Of a stretch of DNA of 64,000 nucleotides, positions 7,798 through 16,043 are shown piece by piece. The notes under the pieces are model-generated. The model saw nothing but the letters and a program-made list of their open reading frames with translations. It was not told the DNA's origin and ran no database searches. Both the position numbers and the translations under genes were made by a program. The stretch covers positions 1-64,000 of the forward strand of contig CAAGLK010000134.1 of assembly GCA_900770765.1 (NCBI GenBank), given 5' to 3'. This stretch comes from Helicobacteraceae bacterium (GTDB lineage: Bacteria; Campylobacterota; Campylobacteria; Campylobacterales; Helicobacteraceae). Position 1 is the first letter of the stretch. Each line of letters begins with the position of its first letter.

Positions 7798-7909
7798 GTC
7801 ATTGCGAGACTTACGCAGTGTTTCGTGGCGCGCATCGCAGTTGCGATTCGCCCACACTTGCAAATCTAAATTTTGGATTGCTTCGGCTTTTTCAAAACCT
7901 CGCAATGAC
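7798..7909. repeat. Dispersed palindromic repeat, type B, copy 2
   Basis: Starts GTCATTGCGAG and ends CTCGCAATGAC, with inner arms GTGGCGCGCATCGC and TTGGATTGCTTCGG. It fills most of the gap between the split glycosyltransferase and metK. Short open frames on both strands here are translations of the repeat. Confidence 0.75.
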
Positions 7910-7989
7910 GATATGGAATCTGTTTGCGATTCCACATTAAGCATTTTATGCAAAATTGTGGAATCTTAAAAAGAATAATTATTTTGAAG

Positions 7990-9147
7990 TTATTTAAGAT
8001 TAAAATAATCCCTAATCGCTTCTGCCTTATCAGTTTTCTCCCAGCTAAACTCTGGCAACTCTCGCCCGAAATGCCCATAACTTGCAGTTTTTCTATAAAT
8101 CGGTCTTAATAAATCTAGGCTTTCAATAATGCCTTTTGGCGTTAGGCGGAATAGCTTTTTAACACATTCTTCAATTTTAGCATCCTCAACTTTACCTGTG
8201 CCGTGCGTATTTACTAGGATAGAAACAGGCTCTACAACGCCGATTGCATAGGCGATTTGAATCGTCGCTTTATCACAGATTCCACTTGCTACTAAGTTTT
8301 TTGCCACATATCGCATAGCATAAGCTCCGCTTCTATCTACTTTACTAGGGTCTTTGCCGCTAAATGCACCACCTCCATGCGGACAGCTACCACCATAAGT
8401 ATCTACGATGATTTTACGCCCTGTAAGCCCCGCATCGCCTTGTGGGCCGCCTATTACGAATTTACCTGTTGGATTTACGAAATATCTAATATTGTCGTTT
8501 TTGAAGCGCTCTGGTAAAACCGCCTTAACAACCTCTTCAATAACCGCACTTCTTAGCGTCTCTTGTGCTGTCTCTGGGCTATGCTGCGTAGAAACCACAA
8601 TCGTATCAATGCCAACTGGAATCCCATTTTCATATTTAATTGTAACTTGTGATTTACCATCTGGTCGTAAGAAAGGCAGAGTGCCATCCTTACGCACTTG
8701 CGCTAGCTTCTCTGTGATTCTGTGAGATAAATAAATTGGCAGCGGCATTAGCACATCTGTCTCGCGGCACGCATAGCCAAACATAAGCCCCTGGTCGCCC
8801 GCACCTATCTCGCCATCTTCTCTATCTACACCTTGATTAATATCTGGACTCTGCTCTCCTACGCCATTTAGCACCCCAGCGCTGTGGTAATCAAAGCCAA
8901 ATTTCGCATCAATATAGCCAATTTCACGCACAACTTCCCTTGCGATATCTTGCATAGGGGCGTAAGTGGTAGTTTTAAGCTCACCTGCAATTACGCAAAA
9001 TCCATTTGATAAAAGCGTCTCGCATGCAACTCTAGCCTTAGGGTCTTTAGCGATAATGTAGTCTAAAATGGCATCGCTTATTTGGTCTGCCATTTTATCT
9101 GGATGACCTTCGGTAACTGATTCACTTGTGAAAAGATAATTTTTCAT
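7990..9147 (-). CDS. metK: S-adenosylmethionine synthetase
   Basis: A 385-residue cytoplasmic enzyme making S-adenosylmethionine from methionine and ATP. Family signatures are [12 protein letters not shown] near residues 116-127 and the phosphate-binding [19 protein letters not shown] near 259-277, and the N-terminus has [15 protein letters not shown]. The length is normal and nothing looks broken. The start ATG follows AAGGTGA. In H. pylori metK sits just before ndk; here tsaA, an exporter, HDOD and mqnA lie between them. Confidence 0.97.
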   Translation of the reverse strand: MKNYLFTSESVTEGHPDKMADQISDAILDYIIAKDPKARVACETLLSNGFCVIAGELKTTTYAPMQDIAREVVREIGYIDAKFGFDYHSAGVLNGVGEQSPDINQGVDREDGEIGAGDQGLMFGYACRETDVLMPLPIYLSHRITEKLAQVRKDGTLPFLRPDGKSQVTIKYENGIPVGIDTIVVSTQHSPETAQETLRSAVIEEVVKAVLPERFKNDNIRYFVNPTGKFVIGGPQGDAGLTGRKIIVDTYGGSCPHGGGAFSGKDPSKVDRSGAYAMRYVAKNLVASGICDKATIQIAYAIGVVEPVSILVNTHGTGKVEDAKIEECVKKLFRLTPKGIIESLDLLRPIYRKTASYGHFGRELPEFSWEKTDKAEAIRDYFNLK

Positions 9148-9253
9148 AAATTCACCTTGTATTTTGAAATTTTTGAAATTCTAGCAAAGCAAAACTTAAG
9201 TTTAGTTTGTGTGATAAATTAAAAAATTAATTTAAGTTTTATTTATTTTAAGA

Positions 9254-9282
9254 TAGAATCTCAGTTTGATAATTTTTATCAA
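9254..9282 (+). promoter_or_regulatory. tsaA promoter with overlapping palindrome (candidate PerR/Fur-type operator)
   Basis: A -10 box TAGAAT lies at 9254-9259. It is followed at 9266-9282 by the perfect inverted repeat TTGATAA-TTT-TTATCAA, which would cover the transcription start. AhpC/TsaA genes of Campylobacterota are commonly repressed by PerR or Fur, whose boxes are AT-rich 7-1-7 or related palindromes. The regulator is inferred. Confidence 0.5.
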
Positions 9283-9309
9283 CAAATATTTTTAATAAAG
9301 GATTCAACT

Positions 9310-9906
9310 ATGTTAGTTACAAAAAAAGCTCCAGATTTTAAAGCTAAAGCAGTTTTAGCGAATAATCAAATCGTAGCGGATTTTGAGTTGTCAAAAAATC
9401 TTGGCAAAAATGGCGCTGTGCTATTTTTCTGGCCTTTAGACTTTACTTTTGTTTGTCCATCTGAAATTATCGCTATGGATAAAAGAGTTAAAGAATTTGA
9501 AGCAAAAGGCTTCAATGTAATTGGTGTATCAATTGATAGTGATGTGGTGCATTTTGCATGGAAAAACACTCCTGTAAATCAAGGTGGAATCGGCAATGTG
9601 CAATTCCCTATGGTTTCTGACTTAAATAAACAAATTTCACGCGATTATGATGTGCTATTTAATGAATCTGTAGCACTTCGTGGTTCCTTCTTAATTGATA
9701 AAAATCAAGTTGTTCGCCACGCTGTAGTTAATGACTTACCACTTGGTAGAAATATGGATGAAATGCTAAGAATGTGCGATGCGCTAACTTTCTTTGAAGA
9801 GCATGGTGAAGTATGCCCAGCTGGCTGGAATAAAGGCGATAAAGGTATGAAACCATCAACTGAAGGTGTAGCTGAATATCTATCACAAAATGCCGATAAA
9901 TTATAA
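9310..9906 (+). CDS. tsaA: Alkyl hydroperoxide reductase / 2-Cys peroxiredoxin
   Basis: A 198-residue typical 2-Cys peroxiredoxin that reduces peroxides and peroxynitrite using thioredoxin. The peroxidatic cysteine C49 lies in DFTFVCPSE, and the resolving cysteine in EVCPAGW near residue 170. In Helicobacter this is one of the most abundant proteins. It has its own promoter and a terminator hairpin right after the stop, so it is monocistronic. RBS is AAAGG 9 bases before the ATG. Confidence 0.96.
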   Translation: MLVTKKAPDFKAKAVLANNQIVADFELSKNLGKNGAVLFFWPLDFTFVCPSEIIAMDKRVKEFEAKGFNVIGVSIDSDVVHFAWKNTPVNQGGIGNVQFPMVSDLNKQISRDYDVLFNESVALRGSFLIDKNQVVRHAVVNDLPLGRNMDEMLRMCDALTFFEEHGEVCPAGWNKGDKGMKPSTEGVAEYLSQNADKL

Positions 9907-9916
9907 TCTCTTTTTT

Positions 9917-9940
9917 GCATAGGGGCTTTTGCCTTTATGC
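9917..9940 (+). terminator. Terminator of tsaA
   Basis: GCATAGGGGC, loop TTTT, GCCTTTATGC: a 10-pair stem including two G-T pairs, starting 10 bases after the stop and followed by TATTCTTTT. Confidence 0.75.
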
Positions 9941-9984
9941 TATTCTTTTAAAAATCTCTTTTTACTTCTTGGTAGGAATCTTTA

Positions 9985-11163
9985 ATGCAAACAACTAGCG
10001 TAAATACAAATAAAAGCACATTTGCAGCGTGGTTTGCTGTTGCTGGAATTGCGTTAGGCGCATTTATATTTAATACATCCGAGTTTGTCCCTGTGGGGCT
10101 TTTAAGCCTTATGGCGAGTGATTTAAATACTAGTGCTTCAAATATGGGGCTAATTATTACAATTTATGCGTGGTGTGTTGCATTATTTTCGCTACCTTTA
10201 ATGCTATTTTGCACTAGATTTTCTATGAAAAATTTAATGCTTTTTGTGGTGATTTTATTTATTTTGAGTCATATTGTTACAAGTTTTTCTACTAATTATT
10301 ATATGCTTTTGTTTTCTAGGATTGGCGTTGCTTGCGCTCATGCATTGTTTTGGTCTATCGCTACGCCTTTAGCAGTGCGTGTAGCACCGCAAGGAAAGGA
10401 GCATTTAGCGATTAGCTTTGTAATTATTGGCTCTAGTGTTGCACTATTGCTTGGGATTCCACTTGGGAGATTGATTGGCTTGTTTTTTGGCTGGAGAATG
10501 AGCTTTGCTATTATTGGAATCCTAGCTTTTCTTATATTGTTAATCCTTTTAAAAGCATTGCCTAAAATGCCAAGCAGCGGAGTAATTAGCATAAAAAATT
10601 TACCAGAATTGCTAAAAACTCCACATTTAATGGGCGTTTATTTAATTACTGCTTGTATTGTAACAGCACATTTTATAGCATATAGCTATATTGAGCCATT
10701 TTTGCAAATAGTAGCAAATTTTCAACAAAATACAATTACTTGGACGCTTGTAGCTTATGGAAGTATGGGATTTTTAGGAAGTTATTTATTTTCAAAATAT
10801 TATAAAACATATAAAAATGGTTTTTTAACTCTAGCGTTTGTTGGAATCTTTTTTTCACTTTTAATGCTAGAGCTTTTTAGCTTTAATGCTTTTTTATTAA
10901 TTGCTTTATGCTTGTTTTGGGGACTTTGTATCGCTATGTTTAATTTAGCATTTCAAAGCAGACTTTTAGAGCTAGTCCCTATACATACAGCCGTTGCTAT
11001 GTCTATTTATTCTGGCATTTATAATGTTGGTATTGGAAGTGGGGCGTTCTTTGGCGGTGGTATTATTGAGCTTTTTAAGATTCAAAATTTAGGTTATTTT
11101 GCTGCTATTTTAGCTTTTATCGTATGTATTTATTATAAATTTTTCTTTTTAAAAAGAATCTAA
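9985..11163 (+). CDS. MFS exporter, SotB/sugar-efflux type
   Basis: A 392-residue protein with about 12 membrane helices. It resembles the SotB/YdeA sugar and arabinose efflux group of the major facilitator superfamily, which includes the H. pylori protein annotated as sugar efflux transporter. The first helix carries FNTSEFVPVGLLSLMA, typical of this group (usually xxTTEFxPxGLL). The substrate is unknown. A ribosome site GGTAGGA precedes the ATG. It is separated from tsaA by a terminator and ends 4 bases into the convergent HDOD gene. Confidence 0.85.
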   Translation: MQTTSVNTNKSTFAAWFAVAGIALGAFIFNTSEFVPVGLLSLMASDLNTSASNMGLIITIYAWCVALFSLPLMLFCTRFSMKNLMLFVVILFILSHIVTSFSTNYYMLLFSRIGVACAHALFWSIATPLAVRVAPQGKEHLAISFVIIGSSVALLLGIPLGRLIGLFFGWRMSFAIIGILAFLILLILLKALPKMPSSGVISIKNLPELLKTPHLMGVYLITACIVTAHFIAYSYIEPFLQIVANFQQNTITWTLVAYGSMGFLGSYLFSKYYKTYKNGFLTLAFVGIFFSLLMLELFSFNAFLLIALCLFWGLCIAMFNLAFQSRLLELVPIHTAVAMSIYSGIYNVGIGSGAFFGGGIIELFKIQNLGYFAAILAFIVCIYYKFFFLKRI

Positions 11164-12002
11164 ATTAGATTCTTTTTAGCTTCTTCTGGTAATTTGCCTA
11201 AAAAATTTGCGATATTAAAATTCACTCCTTGCCCTATAGCTTCATTAATTAGAGCGATTGCTTTTTTAGAGTTAAATTGACTTAATGGATGATAAGGTTC
11301 AAAAAGGCAGCTTGTAATTGCTAAGGCATAAGCATTTTTTTTAATATTAGAAGAAGCGGCATGTGGGTTATTAATATGTGCTATGCTTTGAATTAAATTT
11401 TCATCAAATTTCCAATGGTTAAATAGGAATCCTAAAAAAGAAATACTATCCACACCACAATATTCATTTTCTAACTCATGCACTTCTTGAAAATCTGTAG
11501 CTTTATTTTTTTCTAAAAATTCTTTATCTTTTTGCGATTTAATTAGCATATTTGATAACAAAATCATTCCTAATCGCAAAAGCAAGGCACAAGGCACAAG
11601 CTCACTTGATAGTGCCTTATCTTCATCTTTTAACCAATTTGTAATAAAATCCACTTCACTAGAGCAATTTGCTAAAAACTTCGGCGTATCTAAGCCATAA
11701 GGGGAAACATCCACAGCAAAAGTAGAGCGGATAGAATTTGCTAAAACGACATTTTTAATATTGTTAATACCTAAAAGCGCCACAACCTGCTGCATCGTAG
11801 AAACTTGCCTAGATAATCCATAAAAAGGAGAATTTGCAAGACGCAAAAGGTCAGCTACCAACAATGGGTCTTTTGAGATAATTTCACACACTTTACTTAT
11901 TTCTAAATCAGCACCACTAGAGTCAATATATTCTCGTAACTCCATAACGGTTTTTGGAAGTGGTGGAAGCTCATTGATTGTTTCTAAAAGCAAAGAATTC
12001 AT
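11160..12002 (-). CDS. HDOD domain signalling protein
   Basis: A 280-residue protein formed mainly by one HDOD domain. It begins with the usual LPPLPKTVMELREYI, followed by ISKDPLLVADLLRLANSPFYG (residues about 44-64) and LLGINNIKNVVLA. HDOD proteins lack the metal-binding His-Asp pairs of HD phosphodiesterases and act as signalling scaffolds in chemotaxis, stress and motility. The target is unknown. Convergent with the exporter, overlapping it by 4 bases at the stops. Confidence 0.88.
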   Translation of the reverse strand: MNSLLLETINELPPLPKTVMELREYIDSSGADLEISKVCEIISKDPLLVADLLRLANSPFYGLSRQVSTMQQVVALLGINNIKNVVLANSIRSTFAVDVSPYGLDTPKFLANCSSEVDFITNWLKDEDKALSSELVPCALLLRLGMILLSNMLIKSQKDKEFLEKNKATDFQEVHELENEYCGVDSISFLGFLFNHWKFDENLIQSIAHINNPHAASSNIKKNAYALAITSCLFEPYHPLSQFNSKKAIALINEAIGQGVNFNIANFLGKLPEEAKKNLI

Positions 12003-12125
12003 TGCATAAATCCTAAAAATTGTATAAATAGGCTTAATTTTATATAATTTTTTATAAAAAATTCTTTAGTTTTTAGTTTTTATTTATAATATCATTTGTA
12101 AAAAATAATTAGAATTTTTTAAAGC

Positions 12126-12131
12126 TATAAT
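12126..12131 (+). promoter_or_regulatory. -10 box before mqnA
   Basis: A perfect TATAAT 22 bases before the mqnA ATG, preceded by T- and A-rich sequence but no clear -35, as is normal for sigma-70 promoters in this group. It would give a leader of about 15 bases. Confidence 0.6.
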
Positions 12132-12152
12132 TTTGCAAAATAAAGGTTTTTA

Positions 12153-12854
12153 ATGCGTTTTGGGAAAATTGATTATTTAAATCTACTGCCTTTTGAAGTG
12201 TTTGTTCGCTCATATCCTAAGCATTCGCAGTTTATGCTATTTTTTAATAAAAAAAAGTCTTATCCATCGCATTTAAATAAAGAGTTTTTATTTAATCGCA
12301 TTGAAGCTGGCTTTGTGTCATCAATTACCGCACTTCGTGCAAAAAAGGAAAGATTCTATGCGCTAAATACAGGAATTATTGCAAAAAAAGAGGTGCTTAG
12401 CGTAATTTGCTTACTAAATGAAAGCGGCACAGATTATCAATCTGCAACTTCTAACGCACTTTTAAAAGTGTTACGATTAAAAGGGCGAGTATTGATTGGA
12501 GATAGGGCGTTAAAGGAGGTGTTGAAACAAAAAGAAAAGAGTGAAAATAATTTTATAGATTTAGCAAAAATGTGGATAAAAAAAGAGAATCTACCCTTTG
12601 TCTTTGGTAGATTATGTGTTAAAAAAAATCATAATTTTTATAAAAATATGCTGGAATCTTTTCATAAAAAAAGAATTAAGATTCCACAATATTTGCTAGA
12701 TAAAGCCGCAAAACAAAGCGGAATCGCTAAAAAAGATATTAAAGAATATTTAAAAGTGCTAAGCTATAAAATAGATAAAAAAGCAGAATTTGGCGTAGAG
12801 CGGTTTTATAGAAATCTTAGAATCTTACAAATTAAACCTCCAAAGAGATTTTAA
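12153..12854 (+). CDS. mqnA: Chorismate dehydratase of the futalosine menaquinone pathway
   Basis: A 233-residue MqnA/MqnD-fold protein (VitK2_biosynth). MqnA converts chorismate to 3-enolpyruvyl-benzoate, the first step of the futalosine route to menaquinone used by Campylobacterota. The start RFGKIDYLNLLPF is the characteristic N-terminus, and IEAGFVSSITAL corresponds to the substrate-site loop. Near the end DIKEYLKVLSYKID matches the C-terminal helix. MqnA fits better than MqnD because of this N-terminal signature. Confidence 0.85.
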   Translation: MRFGKIDYLNLLPFEVFVRSYPKHSQFMLFFNKKKSYPSHLNKEFLFNRIEAGFVSSITALRAKKERFYALNTGIIAKKEVLSVICLLNESGTDYQSATSNALLKVLRLKGRVLIGDRALKEVLKQKEKSENNFIDLAKMWIKKENLPFVFGRLCVKKNHNFYKNMLESFHKKRIKIPQYLLDKAAKQSGIAKKDIKEYLKVLSYKIDKKAEFGVERFYRNLRILQIKPPKRF

Positions 12855-12893
12855 ATAAAGCGGAATCTTTAAAGTAAAAAATAGGTTAATTTA

Positions 12894-12901
12894 TGTATAA
12901 T
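12894..12901 (+). promoter_or_regulatory. Extended -10 promoter of the ndk-rpmF-plsX-fabH operon
   Basis: TGTATAAT at 12894-12901 is a perfect -10 hexamer with an extended TG, 50 bases before the ndk ATG. The following genes run in one direction with gaps of at most 15 bases, so this promoter probably drives all five. Confidence 0.65.
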
Positions 12902-12950
12902 TCCGCCTTTTATTTTATTTTGCCCTAAAATGTGGGCTTTAGGAGTTACG

Positions 12951-13364
12951 ATGGAGCAGACATTATCCATTATCAAGCCTGATGCAGTAAAGGAAAATGT
13001 AATTGGTAAAATTATTGACCGATTTGAAAGTAATGGCTTAAGAATCGCCGCTATGAAAAAAGTGCAACTTGGTAGATGCGATGCAAAAGAGTTTTACGCA
13101 GTTCATAAAGAGAGACCTTTTTATAATGATTTAGTAGATTTTATGGTAAGTGGTCCCGTTGTTGTTATGGTTTTAGAGGGTTTAAATGCAGTTGCAAAAA
13201 ATCGTGAATTAATGGGTGCGACAAATCCTAAAGAAGCAGCAGCTGGGACAATTCGTGCTGACTTTGCCGATAGCATTGATGCAAATGCAGTTCATGGAAG
13301 CGATAGCTTAGAAAATGCTAAAAAAGAAATTGCATTTTTCTTCGCTACAAGGGATATTTGCTAG
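12951..13364 (+). CDS. ndk: Nucleoside diphosphate kinase
   Basis: A 137-residue enzyme that exchanges the terminal phosphate between NTPs and NDPs. The catalytic histidine H115 lies in NAVHGSDS, and [13 protein letters not shown] is the standard N-terminus. The start is ATG at 12951, because AGGAG lies at 12941-12945 and this gives the usual family length; an open frame extends 21 bases further upstream without support. First gene of a conserved Helicobacter operon. Confidence 0.97.
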   Translation: MEQTLSIIKPDAVKENVIGKIIDRFESNGLRIAAMKKVQLGRCDAKEFYAVHKERPFYNDLVDFMVSGPVVVMVLEGLNAVAKNRELMGATNPKEAAAGTIRADFADSIDANAVHGSDSLENAKKEIAFFFATRDIC

Positions 13365-13367
13365 TTA

Positions 13368-13736
13368 ATGCAAACAATTTCCTTTTTTAAAGCGTTTCAA
13401 ACTTGTAAAAATGGAGAAAAGATTCCATTTATAGTGTCTTTTGAAAAAGCTACTTTAGAGGGCTTTTTATCACATAGCAAAAATCACTATGATTTATTAA
13501 AATTACAAGCAACGCTTAAAGGAGAAATTACTCTAATCTGTGATTTAAGCGGAGATGAGTATCAAAAAAAGCTAGATGAATCTTTAGAATTTTATCTAAG
13601 TGATGGAATAAAACATTTAGATAATGGTGAATTTTTAGATATTTTTGAATGCGAAAAAGGAAATATTGATTTTTTAACAATTTTAAAAAGTGAATTAGAA
13701 ATAATTCGCTGTGATTATCACACAAAAGAATACTAA
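13368..13736 (+). CDS. YceD/DUF177-like protein upstream of rpmF
   Basis: A 122-residue protein I recognise mainly by position: YceD (DUF177), needed for 23S rRNA accumulation, lies just before rpmF in most bacteria. The sequence fits loosely: LKGEITLICDLSGDEY would match the central G-x-L-x-x-x-C segment, and LDIFECEKGNIDFLTILKSE resembles the acidic motif before the C-terminal helix. The usual second cysteine of the family is not where expected. It starts 3 bases after the ndk stop. The function is inferred. Confidence 0.65.
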   Translation: MQTISFFKAFQTCKNGEKIPFIVSFEKATLEGFLSHSKNHYDLLKLQATLKGEITLICDLSGDEYQKKLDESLEFYLSDGIKHLDNGEFLDIFECEKGNIDFLTILKSELEIIRCDYHTKEY

Positions 13737-13751
13737 AATTAAGGAGTTACT

Positions 13752-13907
13752 ATGGCAGTACCAAAGAGAAGAGTAAGCAAAACAAGAGCAGCAAAGAGAA
13801 GAACACACTATAAAATTACATTAGCAGTTCCTGTAAGAGATAAAGACGGCACTTGGAAAATGCCACATCGCATAAATAAATTTACCGGAAATTATAAAAA
13901 CAAATAG
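13752..13907 (+). CDS. rpmF: 50S ribosomal protein L32
   Basis: A 51-residue basic protein of the large ribosomal subunit. The start [20 protein letters not shown] is the L32 signature. The zinc-binding cysteines present in some L32 forms are absent, so this is a zinc-free type. AAGGAG precedes the ATG at 13752. The gene is followed after 8 bases by plsX, the nearly universal rpmF-plsX pairing. Confidence 0.95.
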   Translation: MAVPKRRVSKTRAAKRRTHYKITLAVPVRDKDGTWKMPHRINKFTGNYKNK

Positions 13908-13915
13908 GTAAAAAT

Positions 13916-14902
13916 ATGAAAATTGCAGTTGATGCAATGGGCGGAGACTTCGGCTCTTCGCCGCTTGTGGAGGGTTCGTTACAAGCATTAAAAGAAAGAG
14001 ATTTTAAGCTTGTGCTTGTAGGTGATACGAAAGTTATTAAACCACTGATTCCAGCAAATATTCAAAGCAAAGTTGAATTCGTGCATTGCGATGATTATAT
14101 AACTATGGAAGATGGTGCAACTTCTGCTCTTAAGCGTAAAGATAGCTCAATTTATAAAGCTATTGAAATGCTAAAAGCAAAAGAAGTAGATGCGGTAGTG
14201 TCTGCTGGGCACAGCGGTGCTACTATGAGCTTAGCCACATTAAAAATAGGTAGATTAAAAAATGTCTCACGCCCTGCAATTTGCACTTTAATGCCTAGAA
14301 TTGATGGGAATAAAAGCCTAGTTTTAGATGTAGGGGCAAATGTAGATTGTAAAGCTGAAAATCTTGTTGAATTTGGCATTATGGGATATGAATACGCAAA
14401 GGCGATTTTGAATTATTCTAAAGTTCGTATAGGTCTTTTAGCAAATGGCGAAGAAGAGTGCAAAGGCAATGAAAGCACAAAAATTGCATTTGAATCCTTA
14501 AAAAAACATCCTAATTTTATAGGAAATGTAGAGGGCGATAATATTTTTGATTCTAGCGTTGAAGTTATAGTGTGCGATGGATTTGTGGGTAATGCGGTAT
14601 TAAAGGCAAGCGAGGGCGTGGCAAATTCCATTGTATTTTTATTAAAAAAGCATATCAAAGCATCGCCTGTTGGAATCTTTGGTGCATTTTTTATGAAAAA
14701 TGTCTTTAAAAAACTTAAAAAACAAATTGACTATGCAGAATATGGTGGCGCACCGCTTTTAGGCGTAGATGGAAATGTAATTATTTGCCATGGCAAAAGT
14801 AATGCTAAGGCTATGAAAAACGCGATTTTTCAAGCGATTTTAGCTATTGAATCTAGCGTAAATGATAATATTCAAAAAGCCTTAGAGCAATATAAGGCAT
14901 AA
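13916..14902 (+). CDS. plsX: Phosphate acyltransferase PlsX
   Basis: A 328-residue peripheral-membrane enzyme converting acyl-ACP and phosphate to acyl-phosphate for phospholipid synthesis. Family signatures are [12 protein letters not shown] at the start, ALKRKDSSI near residue 70, [10 protein letters not shown] near 97, and [11 protein letters not shown] near 277. Length is typical. It sits between rpmF and fabH, a conserved fatty-acid and phospholipid gene arrangement. Confidence 0.96.
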   Translation: MKIAVDAMGGDFGSSPLVEGSLQALKERDFKLVLVGDTKVIKPLIPANIQSKVEFVHCDDYITMEDGATSALKRKDSSIYKAIEMLKAKEVDAVVSAGHSGATMSLATLKIGRLKNVSRPAICTLMPRIDGNKSLVLDVGANVDCKAENLVEFGIMGYEYAKAILNYSKVRIGLLANGEEECKGNESTKIAFESLKKHPNFIGNVEGDNIFDSSVEVIVCDGFVGNAVLKASEGVANSIVFLLKKHIKASPVGIFGAFFMKNVFKKLKKQIDYAEYGGAPLLGVDGNVIICHGKSNAKAMKNAIFQAILAIESSVNDNIQKALEQYKA

Positions 14903-14914
14903 TTAAGGATTCCA

Positions 14915-15919
14915 ATGGAGAATAAAATTTATGCAAGTTTGCGCTCCATTGGTGCGTATATCCCTTCTAAAATTATTACAAATAATGATTTATCTAAAAT
15001 TGTAGATACCAGCGATGAGTGGATTACAAAACGCACAGGAATCAAAGAGCGGCGTTTTGCAGAGACAAATGAAGCCACAAGCGATTTGGCCACAAAAGCA
15101 GCAAAAATTGCACTAAAAAGGGCAAATTTAAGCCCAGATTCCATAGACGCCGTAATTGTAGCCACTATTTCGCCAGATTTTTTATGTATGCCATCTACTG
15201 CTTGTATTGTAGCTCACAATTTGGGTATTAATAGTAAAATGGCTTTTGATATTTCTGCTGCTTGTAGTGGTTTTATTTATCTTTTATCTTTAGCAAATTC
15301 CCTTATTCTTAGTAAAACTTGTAAAAATATTTTAATCATAGGTGCAGAAAAGCTATCAAGCATTATTGATATGCAAGATAGAAGCACTTGTGTATTATTT
15401 GGCGATGGGGCTGGAGCGGCGATAATTAGCGCTACAGATGATAAGAATCTTAGTATTTTAGATGTGCATTGTGCTGCAAATGGGGCTTATCAAGATTTTT
15501 TAATGACGCCAGGCTGTGGCAGTAGGAATCCAGCTAGTGAATTTATTTTACAAGAGCGATTACATTTTATTAAAATGAAAGGTAATGAAACATTTAAACT
15601 AGCGGTTAAGACACTTACGCAAGATGTGCTTGAGATTCTAAAAACAAACAATTTAACTAAAGATTCTATTGATTTATTTATCCCACACCAGGCAAATTTA
15701 CGCATAATTTCCGCCGTAAGCGATGCGCTAGAGTTCCCTTTAAATAAAGTTGCCATAACAGTGCAAAAATATGGTAACACTTCAGCAGCTTCTATCCCTA
15801 TGGCAATTAACGATTATTATGAATTAGGCTTAATTAAAAAAGGCTCTAGACTTTTACTAGATGCCTTTGGCGGTGGGCTAACTTGGGGCTCTGCAATCCT
15901 TACCTTTAGCGGAGATTAG
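14915..15919 (+). CDS. fabH: 3-oxoacyl-ACP synthase III
   Basis: A 334-residue condensing enzyme that starts fatty-acid synthesis by joining acetyl-CoA with malonyl-ACP. The catalytic triad is visible: C117 in DISAACSGF, histidine in IPHQANLRI (about 258), and asparagine in YGNTSAASIP (about 288). The C-terminal DAFGGGLTWGSA is also typical. Last gene of the operon, followed by a strong bidirectional hairpin. Confidence 0.96.
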   Translation: MENKIYASLRSIGAYIPSKIITNNDLSKIVDTSDEWITKRTGIKERRFAETNEATSDLATKAAKIALKRANLSPDSIDAVIVATISPDFLCMPSTACIVAHNLGINSKMAFDISAACSGFIYLLSLANSLILSKTCKNILIIGAEKLSSIIDMQDRSTCVLFGDGAGAAIISATDDKNLSILDVHCAANGAYQDFLMTPGCGSRNPASEFILQERLHFIKMKGNETFKLAVKTLTQDVLEILKTNNLTKDSIDLFIPHQANLRIISAVSDALEFPLNKVAITVQKYGNTSAASIPMAINDYYELGLIKKGSRLLLDAFGGGLTWGSAILTFSGD

Positions 15920-15994
15920 AGACTACAAAATAGAATCTCAATTGCAAAACAACAATGATTTTAAGAATTATGTGGCAAATTTAAAAGCCATATC

Positions 15995-16037
15995 ACAAAA
16001 AATATAATATTGTTTTTGCAATTATTATATTTTTTGT
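15995..16037. terminator. Bidirectional terminator between fabH and the fucosyltransferase
   Basis: An ACAAAAAATATAATA arm at 15995-16009 pairs with its complement ending at 16037, and the stem continues to ATTG/CAAT with one bulged base around a short T-rich loop. It has A and T runs on both sides and lies between two convergent genes, so it can end transcription from either direction. Confidence 0.7.
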
Positions 16038-16043
16038 TTATCA

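Noticed and set aside
7739..8109. Several open frames of 60-76 codons on both strands before metK
   Set aside because: They overlap repeat B or run antisense to metK, and have no start signals or recognisable protein.
9148..9253. A SAM-responsive riboswitch before metK
   Set aside because: The leader is short, AT-rich and shows none of the conserved SAM-I or SAM-II core strings.
12930..12950. A seven-codon longer ndk start
   Set aside because: The ribosome site AGGAG lies inside that extension, and the ATG at 12951 gives the standard Ndk length.
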